From Variovorax guangxiensis (lineage in GTDB: Bacteria; Pseudomonadota; Gammaproteobacteria; Burkholderiales; Burkholderiaceae_C): a stretch of 64,000 bases of DNA. The position numbers and the translations under genes were made by a program. Below the pieces are notes generated by a model. It saw only the letters and a program-made list of their open reading frames with translations. It was not told where the DNA came from and searched no databases. Location: positions 118,715-182,714 of the forward strand of contig NZ_RXFT01000013.1 in NCBI RefSeq assembly GCF_003952165.1. Reading direction: 5' to 3'. Below, piece by piece: positions 51,933 through 61,137 of this stretch. Position 1 is the first letter of the stretch. Each line of letters starts with the position of its first letter.

Positions 51933-54900
51933 ATGCAGCAACACCAGGAACTCAGCGGACCCGAAGAGGCGGACGCAGCCGTGCCGGACGCCCCCGTTGT
52001 CGCGCAGCACGGGGCCTCGTCGGTGCGGTACCGGGACTTTCGCGAACTCGGCGCGGGCACGCCGCGCCTGGAGCGCGCACGCGCGCACGGCGTGGCTTCT
52101 TCGCTCGTGGCCGGGCGTGGCCAGACCACGCCGGCCACCGCCGCGCTGCTTCAACGGGAGTACGCGCTGCGCCACATGCTTCGCGACGAATGGGCCGCCG
52201 TGCCGGTCGCGCTGGTGCCGCATGGCGAGAGCTTCCTGCTGATCCTGAAGGACCCCGGCGGCGAGCCGCTTCGCCGCGGTGGCGCTCCTTGCTCCGACGT
52301 GGGCGCCTTCCTCGCGCTCGCGCTGCGCCTCGCCACCGCCGTAGGCGCGATGCACGAGGCCGGCGTGCTGCATCGCGCGCTCACGCCCGATCGCATGCTG
52401 CTCGGCGAGGACGGGCGGGCCTGTCTCACCGGCTTCGGCCAGGCCGCCGCCATCGGCGACGCCGACAGCAAGGCTGCGGGCGACGACCAGCTTTCCTGGG
52501 ATGAGGACAGCTTCAACTACATGGCGCCGGAACTCGGCGCACGCATGAACCTGCGCGTGGATGCGCGCGCCGACCTCTACGCGCTCGGCTGCATCCTCTA
52601 CGAGCTGATGACCGGCAGGCTTCCCTTCGAGGGCGCCGATGCCGCCGCGCGCGTGCACGCCCACGCGAGCCGGATCGCCCGCGCGCCCGCAGAGCTGGTG
52701 CCGCAGCTTCCGCCGCAGCTCTCGCTGCTGGTCATGAAGCTGCTGGAGAAGACGCCCGAACACCGGTACACGGACGCCGCCGGCGTGCTGGCGGACCTGC
52801 GGCGCTGCGAGACCCTGCTGCGCCAGCACGGGCGCATTCCCCTGTTCGCGCTGGATGCCCATTCGGCCCTGCGCAAGCCCGGCGGCGCGGGCCTCGTGCT
52901 GGGACGCGACGCAGAACTGCAGGCACTGTTCGCGCTCTACCGCGAGGTCGCGGACAGCGCCCGCATGCGCGCGGCCTGGGTCTCGGGCCCCTCGGGCATC
53001 GGCAAGTCGACGCTGCTGCGCGAGGCCGTGGCCCGCATGCAGCGCTCGGGCGCACCGCTGCTGGCCGCGGCCAAGAGCGAGGAAGGGCGCCGCGGCAAGC
53101 CGTATGCGCTGCTGGTGGAGGTGCTCGATCCGCTGCTTCGGCACGTGGTCGGCTGCGCCAACGAGGAATTCGCGGTCTGGCGCAACCGCATCGCGGCCGC
53201 CGCGAAGCCGGTGGAGCGGACCCTGGCGGGCCTGCTGCCGGCGCTCGGCGTCATCCTCGGCCTGCAGTCCGGGCAGCCCGTGCCCGCCGCTCCGGAGGCG
53301 GCCCCCGCGCTCGAGCGCGAGCGCGTGCTGCAGGGCATGGCGCGGCTCGTCGCCTGTTTCGCCGTGCCCGCGCGTCCGCTCGTGATGCTGCTCGACGACC
53401 TGCAATGGGCCGATGTCGAAACCCTGCAGGTGATCGAGCGACTTCTGCATCAGCACGACGATGCCGCGCTGCTGCTCGTCGGAACCTTCCGCGACAGCGG
53501 AGTGGATGCCGATCATCCGCTGCGCGCCGGCCGGCTCGCCGAGGTGCCGCAGGCCCTGCGCATCGAACTCGGCCCGCTGGACGAGAGCGCCTTGCGCGAG
53601 ATGATCGCGCTCACGCTGCAGCAGGACGCGAGCGCCGTCGGCGAGCTCGCCGAGCTCATCGGCCGGAAGACGCAGCGCAATCCGCTCTTCGCCCGGCACC
53701 TTCTCCATCTGCTGGCCGACGACGGACTGCTCGCCTACGACGCCGAGACCGCCTCGTGGCGCTGGAGCCTCGAACAGCTCGCTTCCCACCCCGGTGCCGA
53801 CACCGTCGGCGACCTGATGGCGCGCCGTTTCGAGCAACTGCCCGCGGCGGCGCAGGCCGTCCTGTGCGTGATGGCCTGTCTCGGCCACCGGAGCTCGGGC
53901 GAAGCGCTCGCGCTCGCGATGGACGTGCAGCCCGGCACCGAAGCGGCCAGGCGCCTGCAGGCGGCGCTCGACGATGCGCGCGAGGCAGGCAGCATCCAGC
54001 GCGACGGCGAGGACTGGGTCTTCTGGCACGACCGCATCCGCGAGGCCGCCTACGGCTCGATCCCGCCGGCGGAGCGGCCGCGCATGCACCTGCGGATCGT
54101 GCGGCGCCAGCTGCGGCAGGCGCCCGATCCCGCGCGGGTGTTCTCGCTCGCCGCGCAGGCCAGCCTTGCACGCCTGGCCGTCGAGGCACCGCAGGAGCGG
54201 CGCGACTTCGCGCGGCTCAACCTGGAGGCCGGCCGCCAGGCGAAGGCCGCGACCGCCCACCATTCGGCGCTCGGCTTCTTCCGCGCCGCGCTCGCCTTCC
54301 TCGGCGAGGACGACACCAGCGAGGACGGCCTGCATGCGCGCGCGCTCTGCGGCGAGGCCGAGTTCATGACCGGGGCGCTGGAAGCCGCCGAGGCCCGCCT
54401 CGCGGCGCTGGAGGAGATCGCGGGAGACGGCATCTTCGGCGCCGATCTCGCGCGCCTGCGCGCGGCGCTGTACACCACGCTCGGCAACTTCGACCGCGCG
54501 CTGGACGTGGGGCTGGCCTTCCTGCGCAAGTCGGGCATCGACATGCCGAGGCGGCCCGACGCCGCGGCCGTCGACCGGGAGCACGCGGTGCTGCAGGCAT
54601 GGATCGACCAGCACGGCATCGGGGCGCTGCGCCGGCTGCCCGTCGTGGCCGACCCGCTGCGCCGGGCGATCACCGACATCTTCGCGGACCTCATCCCGCC
54701 GGCGCTCTACACCGACCAGGACCTGGTCGACCTGATCCTCTTGCGCATGATCGGCCTCAACATCGCGCAGGGCCATTCCGACGCGTCGGCGGACGGCTAT
54801 GTCTGCATGACGCAGGTCTTCGGCGTGCGCTACGGCAACTACGCCGCCGCGCGGGAGTTCGGCGCGCTCGCGCTGCACCTGGTCGACGAGCGCGGGCTCG

Positions 54901-57116
54901 CCCAATACCGGGGCCGGGTCTACATGACCTTCGGCACCATGGTGGTCCCGTGGACGCAGCCGGCGCGCGCGGCGCGCGACTACATCCGGCGCGCCTACGA
55001 CGTGGCGGTTGCGAGCGGCGACCACACCTTCGCGATCTACTGCGGGCGCAACCAGGCGACGGGAATGCTCTTCGCGGGCGAGTACCTCGGCGACGTGCGG
55101 GATACGGTCGAGCGCGGGCTGGCCGTTGCACGCGACGCGAATTTCCAGCTCGTGATCGAGGCGCTGCTGGCCCAGAAGGTGCTGCTGGCGCAGCTGCAGG
55201 ACGGCACCGCCGGCGATGCCGACGAGCAGCCGAGCCCGCCGCGGGAAGGCCAACCCGCCACGCTCGTCGATTTCGCCTGCTGGGTCTACAGGCTGCAGGC
55301 GGCGCTCCTCGGCGGCAGGCTCGCCGAAGCGATCGAGGCGCGCCATCGGGCCGAGGCCTGCGCCTCATCGGGCCGGACCTTCGCCGAGAGCGGCGACCTG
55401 CCGTTCTACGGCGCGCTGGCCTTGCTCGCGCTTCCCGCGCGCGATGCGTCCCAGCAGGCGGCGCTGCAGCGTGACGTGAAGCAGCTGCAGGCCTGGAGCC
55501 AGGCCTGCCCGGCCAACTTCCTGGCCCGCTTCCAGCTGGTGCGCGCGGAGATGTGCCGCATCGACGGCGATCCGCTCGCTGCCGTGGAGGCCTATGCGCG
55601 GGCGGTGTCGCACGCGCGGCGCCACGGCTTCACCCAGGTCGAGGCGCTGGCGGCCGAGCTTGCCGCGGCCTTCCATGCCGGACGCGGCGACGACCTGTCG
55701 GCGCACGGCAACCTGCGCCACGCACGCGGCGCATGGCAGCGCTGGGGCGCAACGGCCAAGGTGCGCCAGCTGCAGGCTTCGCACCCGGGTCTCTTCGAGA
55801 TCGAGGACCCGGCGCCGAACACGCGGCGGATGCAGGGGCTCGATGCGCAGGCCGTCCTGCGCATCTCCACGGCGCTGGCCGGCGAGATCGTTCCGGTGCG
55901 GCTGGTCGAGACGCTGCTTCGCACCGCGCTCGAGAACGCCGGTGCGGAGGCCGGCACGCTGGCGCTGTTCCGGCAGGAGGTGTGGCAGGTTCGTGCCCAG
56001 GCGCGGGTGCGCGACGGCGCCGTCGTGCTCGCGCAGGAGGGCGTCGCCTTCGATGCAGGGGCACTGCCTGTCTCCATCGTCCAGGCGGTGGCGCGCACCC
56101 AGCAGCACATCGTGGTGGACGACGCGCGCGAGAGCGCCTCGCTCGCGCAGGACGACTACATCCGACGCCGGCGTCCGCGCTCGATCCTGTGCGTGCCGCT
56201 GATGCGCCACGCCATGCTCGTGGGCGTGCTCTATCTGGAGAACAACCTGGCCTCCCACGTGTTCACGCCCGCCAAGGCCGAGGTGCTGGAGGTGATCGCC
56301 TCGCAGGCGGCCTTCGCGCTGGAGAACGCACGGCTGTACGAGGAACTGATCGACCAGAACCAGCAGCGCGCGCGGGCCGAGGAGCAGCTGCGCAGCACGC
56401 TCACCGAGCTCGAGCGCGCGACCCGCCTGAAGGCGATGGGCGAGCTGGTGGCTTCCATCGTGCACGAGGTGGGCCAGCCGATCGCCGCGGTCGACACCTC
56501 GGCCAGCGCCGCGCTGCGCTGGCTGGACCGCAGCCCGCCCGACATCGGCGAGGCCCGCGAGATGCTCACGCACATCAGCAGGAGCGCGCTGCGCGCGCGC
56601 ACCATCATCCAGGGCCTTCGCGCCAAGGCGCGCAACGCGGAGCCGCAGTTCGCCGCCTTCGATCTCGGCGAAGCCCTGAGCGAGGCGGCCACGCTGGTCG
56701 CCGGCGCGCTCGACACCATGGGCGTCACGCTGGAGACGAAGGGCCTGGAGGCACCGCTGGCCGTGCATGGCGACCGCGTGCAGCTGCAGCAGGTGGCAGT
56801 CAACCTGCTGATGAACGGCGCCGAGTCGATGGCTGGCCTGCCGCCCGGCCCGCGGCCGCTGTCGATGGCCTGCGTGCACGACGGCGGGCATGTGAGCATC
56901 GTGGTGGAAGACGCCGGACCGGGCGTCGGCCCCGAGGCGGCGCAGCATCTGCTCAAGCCGCTGTTCACCACCAAGTCCAACGGCATGGGCATGGGGCTGG
57001 CGATCTGCAAGTCGATCCTCGATGCGCACGGCGGCACTCTGGAGCTGCAGCAGCGCAAGCCCACGGGCATGCGCGCCGTCTTCAGCCTGCCGCTTCCGGG
57101 CGCCGGCGGCCGCTGA
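51933..57116 (+). CDS. Giant hybrid sensor: pseudokinase / AAA ATPase / GAF / histidine kinase
   Basis: About 1727 residues. (a) Ser/Thr kinase-like domain (about 30-290) in which HRDLKP is HRALTP (147-152) and DFG is TGFG (166-169), so it lacks the catalytic Asp and metal-binding Asp, though MAPE (197-200) and the C-lobe LYALGCILYELMTGRLPF remain. (b) AAA/AAA_16 ATPase: Walker A GPSGIGKS (352-359), Walker B LVMLLDDLQW (about 483-492). (c) Long helical repeat region (about 700-1390). (d) GAF domain (about 1400-1450). (e) HisKA with H1511 in VHEVGQP and an HATPase_c domain. The ATG at 51933 is preferred because the frame extension to 51819 has rare codons. The FixJ-type regulator follows after 41 bases and is its probable partner. 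Confidence 0.9.
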   Translation: MQQHQELSGPEEADAAVPDAPVVAQHGASSVRYRDFRELGAGTPRLERARAHGVASSLVAGRGQTTPATAALLQREYALRHMLRDEWAAVPVALVPHGESFLLILKDPGGEPLRRGGAPCSDVGAFLALALRLATAVGAMHEAGVLHRALTPDRMLLGEDGRACLTGFGQAAAIGDADSKAAGDDQLSWDEDSFNYMAPELGARMNLRVDARADLYALGCILYELMTGRLPFEGADAAARVHAHASRIARAPAELVPQLPPQLSLLVMKLLEKTPEHRYTDAAGVLADLRRCETLLRQHGRIPLFALDAHSALRKPGGAGLVLGRDAELQALFALYREVADSARMRAAWVSGPSGIGKSTLLREAVARMQRSGAPLLAAAKSEEGRRGKPYALLVEVLDPLLRHVVGCANEEFAVWRNRIAAAAKPVERTLAGLLPALGVILGLQSGQPVPAAPEAAPALERERVLQGMARLVACFAVPARPLVMLLDDLQWADVETLQVIERLLHQHDDAALLLVGTFRDSGVDADHPLRAGRLAEVPQALRIELGPLDESALREMIALTLQQDASAVGELAELIGRKTQRNPLFARHLLHLLADDGLLAYDAETASWRWSLEQLASHPGADTVGDLMARRFEQLPAAAQAVLCVMACLGHRSSGEALALAMDVQPGTEAARRLQAALDDAREAGSIQRDGEDWVFWHDRIREAAYGSIPPAERPRMHLRIVRRQLRQAPDPARVFSLAAQASLARLAVEAPQERRDFARLNLEAGRQAKAATAHHSALGFFRAALAFLGEDDTSEDGLHARALCGEAEFMTGALEAAEARLAALEEIAGDGIFGADLARLRAALYTTLGNFDRALDVGLAFLRKSGIDMPRRPDAAAVDREHAVLQAWIDQHGIGALRRLPVVADPLRRAITDIFADLIPPALYTDQDLVDLILLRMIGLNIAQGHSDASADGYVCMTQVFGVRYGNYAAAREFGALALHLVDERGLAQYRGRVYMTFGTMVVPWTQPARAARDYIRRAYDVAVASGDHTFAIYCGRNQATGMLFAGEYLGDVRDTVERGLAVARDANFQLVIEALLAQKVLLAQLQDGTAGDADEQPSPPREGQPATLVDFACWVYRLQAALLGGRLAEAIEARHRAEACASSGRTFAESGDLPFYGALALLALPARDASQQAALQRDVKQLQAWSQACPANFLARFQLVRAEMCRIDGDPLAAVEAYARAVSHARRHGFTQVEALAAELAAAFHAGRGDDLSAHGNLRHARGAWQRWGATAKVRQLQASHPGLFEIEDPAPNTRRMQGLDAQAVLRISTALAGEIVPVRLVETLLRTALENAGAEAGTLALFRQEVWQVRAQARVRDGAVVLAQEGVAFDAGALPVSIVQAVARTQQHIVVDDARESASLAQDDYIRRRRPRSILCVPLMRHAMLVGVLYLENNLASHVFTPAKAEVLEVIASQAAFALENARLYEELIDQNQQRARAEEQLRSTLTELERATRLKAMGELVASIVHEVGQPIAAVDTSASAALRWLDRSPPDIGEAREMLTHISRSALRARTIIQGLRAKARNAEPQFAAFDLGEALSEAATLVAGALDTMGVTLETKGLEAPLAVHGDRVQLQQVAVNLLMNGAESMAGLPPGPRPLSMACVHDGGHVSIVVEDAGPGVGPEAAQHLLKPLFTTKSNGMGMGLAICKSILDAHGGTLELQQRKPTGMRAVFSLPLPGAGGR

Positions 57117-57157
57117 AGGGGCCGTCGCGCCCGAAGCCTTCAACAACGTCTTTGTCC

Positions 57158-57805
57158 ATGCTTCCTTCCGATCCGACTCCGGCAACTCCTCGCTGCGTGT
57201 TCATCGTCGATGACGACGAGCTCGTTCGCAATGCGCTGTGCAGCCTGCTGCGCTCCATCGACCTGGCGGTGCACGCCTTCGCCACGACCGAGGAGTTCCT
57301 CGCCGCGCCGCGCTCCGGCGGGCCCTCCTGCCTGGTGCTGGACGTGCGCCTGCGCGGCCAGAGCGGCCTGGCCTTCCAGCAGGCCCTGCTGGAGCGCGGC
57401 GAGCCCCACATGCCGATCGTGTTCATGACCGGCCACGGCGACATCGCCATGACCGTGAAGGCGATGAAAGCCGGGGCGGTGGACTTCCTGGCGAAGCCTT
57501 TCCGCGACCAGGACATGATCGACGCGGTCATCGCCGCGCTGGAGCGCGATGCGCGGCGCCTGGAGAGCGCGCGGCTGCTGCAGGCGGCGCGCGCCTGCTG
57601 GGATTCGCTCACGCCGCGCGAGTGCGAGGTGGTGCAGCACGTGGCCGGCGGCCTGATGAACAAGCAGATCGCCGATCGCATGGGCATCGCGGAGATCACG
57701 GCCAAGATCCATCGCGGCCAGGCGATGCGCAAGATGAACGTGCGCTCGGTCGCCGAGCTGGTGCGCAAGATGGAGGCGCTGGGTGTGGTGGAGGGCGCCT
57801 GCTGA
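57158..57805 (+). CDS. FixJ/NarL-type response regulator
   Basis: A 215-residue regulator: receiver domain with Asp62 phosphoacceptor (LVLDVRLRGQSG), acid pair near 18-20 (IVDDDE), Lys in LAKPF, and a LuxR-type HTH (about 150-210; TPRECEVVQHVAGGLMNKQI). PHMPIVFMTGHGDIAMTVKA is typical of FixJ/TodT-type regulators. It follows the hybrid sensor at once, so it is its likely phosphotransfer partner. Confidence 0.9.
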   Translation: MLPSDPTPATPRCVFIVDDDELVRNALCSLLRSIDLAVHAFATTEEFLAAPRSGGPSCLVLDVRLRGQSGLAFQQALLERGEPHMPIVFMTGHGDIAMTVKAMKAGAVDFLAKPFRDQDMIDAVIAALERDARRLESARLLQAARACWDSLTPRECEVVQHVAGGLMNKQIADRMGIAEITAKIHRGQAMRKMNVRSVAELVRKMEALGVVEGAC

Positions 57806-57843
57806 GGCGAAGCCATACCTACGGATGATGGCGCCGCGCGCTG

Positions 57844-58320
57844 GTGCCGCTATCCTGCAATCCTGGGCAGGGGCGGGAATGTTCCTGCGCCTTCACCGGA
57901 AACCCCCGGGGTAGAGAACGGGCTTCCTCCTTGTCCTCCTCCTTGTCCTCTTCAGCCATCGAACTCGTTTCCATCGTCGACGACGATCCCTTCGTGCGTG
58001 CCGCGACGAGCAGTCTCGTGCGCTCGTTCGGATGGGAGGCCCGCGCGTTCGAGTCGGCCGTCGACTTCCTCGCCTCCGACGTTCCGGCGCGCACGCGCTG
58101 CCTCGTCTGCGACATCCAGATGCCGGCCATGGACGGCATCGCGCTGGTCGAATGCCTGGAGCGCGAAGGCCTGCGCGTGCCCGTCATCTTCATCAGCGCC
58201 TTCGCCAGCGCCCGCACGCGGGAGCGCGTGGAGGCCAGCCCCGCGCTCTGCCTGATCGAGAAGCCGATCGACGCCGCCGAGCTCGAGACCTGGATCGGCC
58301 GCGCGCTGGGCCGGGCCTGA
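57844..58320 (+). CDS. Stand-alone receiver (single-domain response regulator)
   Basis: A receiver domain only. Acid pair in VSIVDDDPF, phosphoacceptor Asp in LVCDIQMPAMDG, Ser and Lys switch positions in FISAFA and LIEKPID. There is no output domain. The start is unresolved: the frame from GTG 57844 has rare codons and no clear ribosome site, while TTG 57931 or 57943, inside a 12-base tandem repeat, gives a normal-sized protein (about 130 residues). It probably acts in a phosphorelay or as a phosphate sink between the neighbouring kinases. Confidence 0.7.
   Translation: MPLSCNPGQGRECSCAFTGNPRGRERASSLSSSLSSSAIELVSIVDDDPFVRAATSSLVRSFGWEARAFESAVDFLASDVPARTRCLVCDIQMPAMDGIALVECLEREGLRVPVIFISAFASARTRERVEASPALCLIEKPIDAAELETWIGRALGRA
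57925..57948 (+). repeat. Tandem 12-base repeat at the 5' end of the receiver gene
   Basis: TCCTCCTTGTCC occurs twice in tandem and encodes repeated Ser-Ser-Leu-Ser. Its location at the likely translation start (both units hold an in-frame TTG) means slippage would alter the N-terminus or start choice. Confidence 0.55.
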
Positions 58321-58478
58321 AACTCCCCGCAAGGAGACGGACCTCGCGGCACCCCGGCGCATGACGGGGGCAAACCTTCGTAGGGGGGCGGCAAACGCTG
58401 ATGCAATGGTCTGTGCGACCCCTCGCGTGATGTCATCACTCCCATGCCGGCACGTGCGCCGGCAGCAGGAGAAAACCA

Positions 58479-59549
58479 ATGACGAAGAAGTCCCGCGCAT
58501 CCATCAGTTCCTTCCATCCGCCGCGCGCATCCGCAGCGCCCGCCGGGGCCGTTTCGAGTTCAGGGCGTCCGGGCCGCCGGTCCCACGGCCTGGCCTTGAT
58601 CGCGGCGCGCGCGCTCGCGGTGGCCACGCTCGGGCAGAACGTCCATGCCGCGACGCTGTCGCCCCTGACCTGCCCGCTCGACGACAGCCTGCGATGGATC
58701 CTGTGCGTGTCGGTGCTCGTCGGCCTCATGCTGCTCGCCGTCTTCCTCTGGCTGGAGGCGATGGACCACCGCGCGGGCGCGGCACGCCTGGCTCGCACGC
58801 TGGAGCAGCAAGGCAGCGGCGCCGGCATGCCCGAGCTCGCCGAAAGCGGCCCGCGCGCCATCGTGCGGCTGGCACGCGCGATCAACAACGTCCGCCGCCG
58901 CCAGTCCGAGCGCGACGTGGCGCATCTCGACGTGCAGGCCGCGTATGCGCACGACCTGCGCACGCCGCTGACCCGCATGGGCCTGCGCTGCGAGATGCTG
59001 GAAGACGCCTCGCTGCGCGAAGCCATGGAACGCGATCTGGCGCAGATGCGCGAGCTGGTCGAGGCCAGCGTGGCCAGCGCGCGGCTGCAGCGCAGCGTGG
59101 CCGAGCCGCTGCAGCGCGTCGATGCCGACGGCCTGCTCGGCAGCCTGATGCGCGACTACCGCGAGTCCGGCCGGGCGATCGCCGTCGACGGCCACATCGG
59201 GCAGCCGGTGATGGCCTGCCCGCTCGCGCTGCGCCGCGTGCTCGCCAACCTGATCGACAACGCGCTGCGCTACGGCAGCGACGTGCGGGTCAGCGCCCGC
59301 GTCGACGCCACGAGCCTGGTGCTGGCCGTGGTGGACTCGGGGCCGGGCATCCGGCCGGCACAGATGGAGGCGGTTTTCGCGCCATGGGTCCGCGCGCAGC
59401 AGGGCGGCTCGGAGGCCAAGGCCGGCTCGGGCCTCGGCCTCGCGATCGCCAGGCGGCTGGCCCGGTCGATGCAGGGCGACCTGCAGCTGCAGAACCGCCG
59501 CTGCGGCGGGCTCGAGGCGCGGCTCACGCTGCCGCTCGTGGTCGCATGA
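58479..59549 (+). CDS. Membrane sensor histidine kinase
   Basis: A 356-residue kinase. A hydrophobic segment (about 36-52) and a membrane helix (73-93, ILCVSVLVGLMLLAVFLWLE) enclose only about 20 periplasmic residues, so sensing is probably within the membrane or cytoplasm. H158 lies in AYAHDLRTPLTRM. The ATP lid shows NLIDNALRYG, DSGPGI and GSGLGLAIARRLA. A short linker of HAMP type precedes the H-box. No DNA-binding response regulator is directly linked; the preceding stand-alone receiver may be its partner. Confidence 0.87.
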   Translation: MTKKSRASISSFHPPRASAAPAGAVSSSGRPGRRSHGLALIAARALAVATLGQNVHAATLSPLTCPLDDSLRWILCVSVLVGLMLLAVFLWLEAMDHRAGAARLARTLEQQGSGAGMPELAESGPRAIVRLARAINNVRRRQSERDVAHLDVQAAYAHDLRTPLTRMGLRCEMLEDASLREAMERDLAQMRELVEASVASARLQRSVAEPLQRVDADGLLGSLMRDYRESGRAIAVDGHIGQPVMACPLALRRVLANLIDNALRYGSDVRVSARVDATSLVLAVVDSGPGIRPAQMEAVFAPWVRAQQGGSEAKAGSGLGLAIARRLARSMQGDLQLQNRRCGGLEARLTLPLVVA

Positions 59550-59579
59550 CAGGGGCGGCGGCGTGTGCTTCTACCTGGC

Positions 59580-60872
59580 TCAGCGCAGCGACCTGAACGC
59601 CGCGCGCACTTCCTGGCTGAACAGCGCCGGCTGTTCCCACGCGGCGAAATGACCGCCCGTGTCGACCTCGTTCCAGTAGATCAGGTCGTGGTACGCGCGC
59701 TCGGCCCAGCTGCGCGGCGCCTGGTAGATCTCGCCGGGGAACACCGTCACGGCGGCCGGCAGCGAGATGTCGACGGCGTTGAAGTTGTTCGAGTGGTCTT
59801 CCCAGTAGATCTGCGCGGCCGAGGTCGCGCTGTTGGTCAGCCAGTACAGCGAGATGTCGTCGAGCATCTCGTCGCGCGGCAGCACCCGTTCGGGCACGCC
59901 GCCCGAGTAGGTCCAGGTGGCGAACTTGTCGTAGATCCACGCGGCCTGGCCTACGGGCGAGTCGGCCAGCGCGTAGCCCAGCGTCTGCGGGCGCGTGACC
60001 ATCATCGCGGAGTAGCCCGAGCTGTTTTTGTAGAAGGCGTCCAGCTTGTCGAAGGCCGCGCGCTCCTTGGGCGACAGCCCGGCGGGCGCGGGGCCGCCCG
60101 CCGCGAGGATCGACGCGATCTCGGCGGGCACGGTGCCCGGCATGTTGACGTGGATGGCCATGAGGCCCGGCACCTTCTGCATCGCCATGCGGTGCGAGAT
60201 GACCGAGCCGCAGTCGCCGCCCTGCGAGACGAACTGGCTGTAGCCCAGCCGCGCCATCAGCACACCCCAGGCGCGCGCGATGTGGTCGGAGCCCCAGCCC
60301 GTGGCCTCGGGCTGGCCCGAGAAGCCGAAGCCGGGCAGCGAGGGCAGCACGAGGTGGAACGCATCCTCCGCGCGGCCACCGTGGGCGGTGGGGTCGGTCA
60401 GCGGGCCCACGACCTTGAGCAGCTCGAAGATCGAGCCCGGCCAGCCGTGCGTCATGACCAGCGGCATCGCGTCGGCGTGGCGCGAGCGGATGTGCGCGAA
60501 CTGGATGTCGAGGCCGTCGATGGTGGTCACGAACTGCGGAATGGCGTTGAGCCGCGCCTCGCCCTTGCGCCAGTCGTAGTCGGTGGACCAGTGGCGCACC
60601 AGCGAGCGCAAGGTGGCGAGCCGCACGCCCTGCGAGTCGTCCGCGACGGTCTCGGCGCTCGGCCACCGCGTGGCGGAAAGCCGCCGGCGCAGATCGGCCA
60701 GCGCCTCGCGGTCGACGCTGATGCGGAACGGCCGTACCGAGGTGTCGTCCGGGCCGGAGGCCCCGGACGGTCGCAGCATGGCGAAGGCGCCGGTGGCTGC
60801 CGACGCCGCGCCGAAGGCGAGCGACGTGGCCAGGAGGTGGCGGCGCGAGAGGGATGGATGGAGGCTGTTCAT
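59580..60872 (-). CDS. Exported epoxide hydrolase-family alpha/beta hydrolase
   Basis: A 430-residue EHN-type epoxide hydrolase. A Tat-like signal (SRRHLLATSLAFGAAS, about 9-31) is followed by the epoxide hydrolase N-terminal domain. The oxyanion motif HGWPGS is at 142-147; the nucleophile is Asp220 in SQGGDCGSVIS, and the base His is in DTGGHFAAWEQP. The nucleophile loop has Cys instead of the usual Trp after Asp. The start ATG at 60872 fits the signal. It is divergent from the winged-helix/ATPase regulator, its likely controller. Confidence 0.85.
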   Translation of the reverse strand: MNSLHPSLSRRHLLATSLAFGAASAATGAFAMLRPSGASGPDDTSVRPFRISVDREALADLRRRLSATRWPSAETVADDSQGVRLATLRSLVRHWSTDYDWRKGEARLNAIPQFVTTIDGLDIQFAHIRSRHADAMPLVMTHGWPGSIFELLKVVGPLTDPTAHGGRAEDAFHLVLPSLPGFGFSGQPEATGWGSDHIARAWGVLMARLGYSQFVSQGGDCGSVISHRMAMQKVPGLMAIHVNMPGTVPAEIASILAAGGPAPAGLSPKERAAFDKLDAFYKNSSGYSAMMVTRPQTLGYALADSPVGQAAWIYDKFATWTYSGGVPERVLPRDEMLDDISLYWLTNSATSAAQIYWEDHSNNFNAVDISLPAAVTVFPGEIYQAPRSWAERAYHDLIYWNEVDTGGHFAAWEQPALFSQEVRAAFRSLR

Positions 60873-61137
60873 GCAGGCATCTCTGTGAAGTTGAAACGCC
60901 TCCATTGAAGTGGGCGGATGTATCCCGCGTGTGTGAAGAAAGGGCTGAATCGCATGCGCAGGTACCTCGGGGGCGGACCGACACACGGTCATACAAATCG
61001 GTACGCCGCGACCCTCGGTTATGCTCCGTCCGCCCGCGCTGCCGAGGCGGCCGGCGGGTCCGCCGGGCCGATCGGATCGACCGCGTGCGGCCTGGCAATC
61101 CGCCGCGTGCGCGGCACGCCGCAGTTCCCCCATCTCC

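Noticed and set aside
51768..55346. 1192-residue minus-strand open frame opposite the giant sensor gene
   Set aside because: No domain, biased composition, and fully antisense to a gene with clear motifs.
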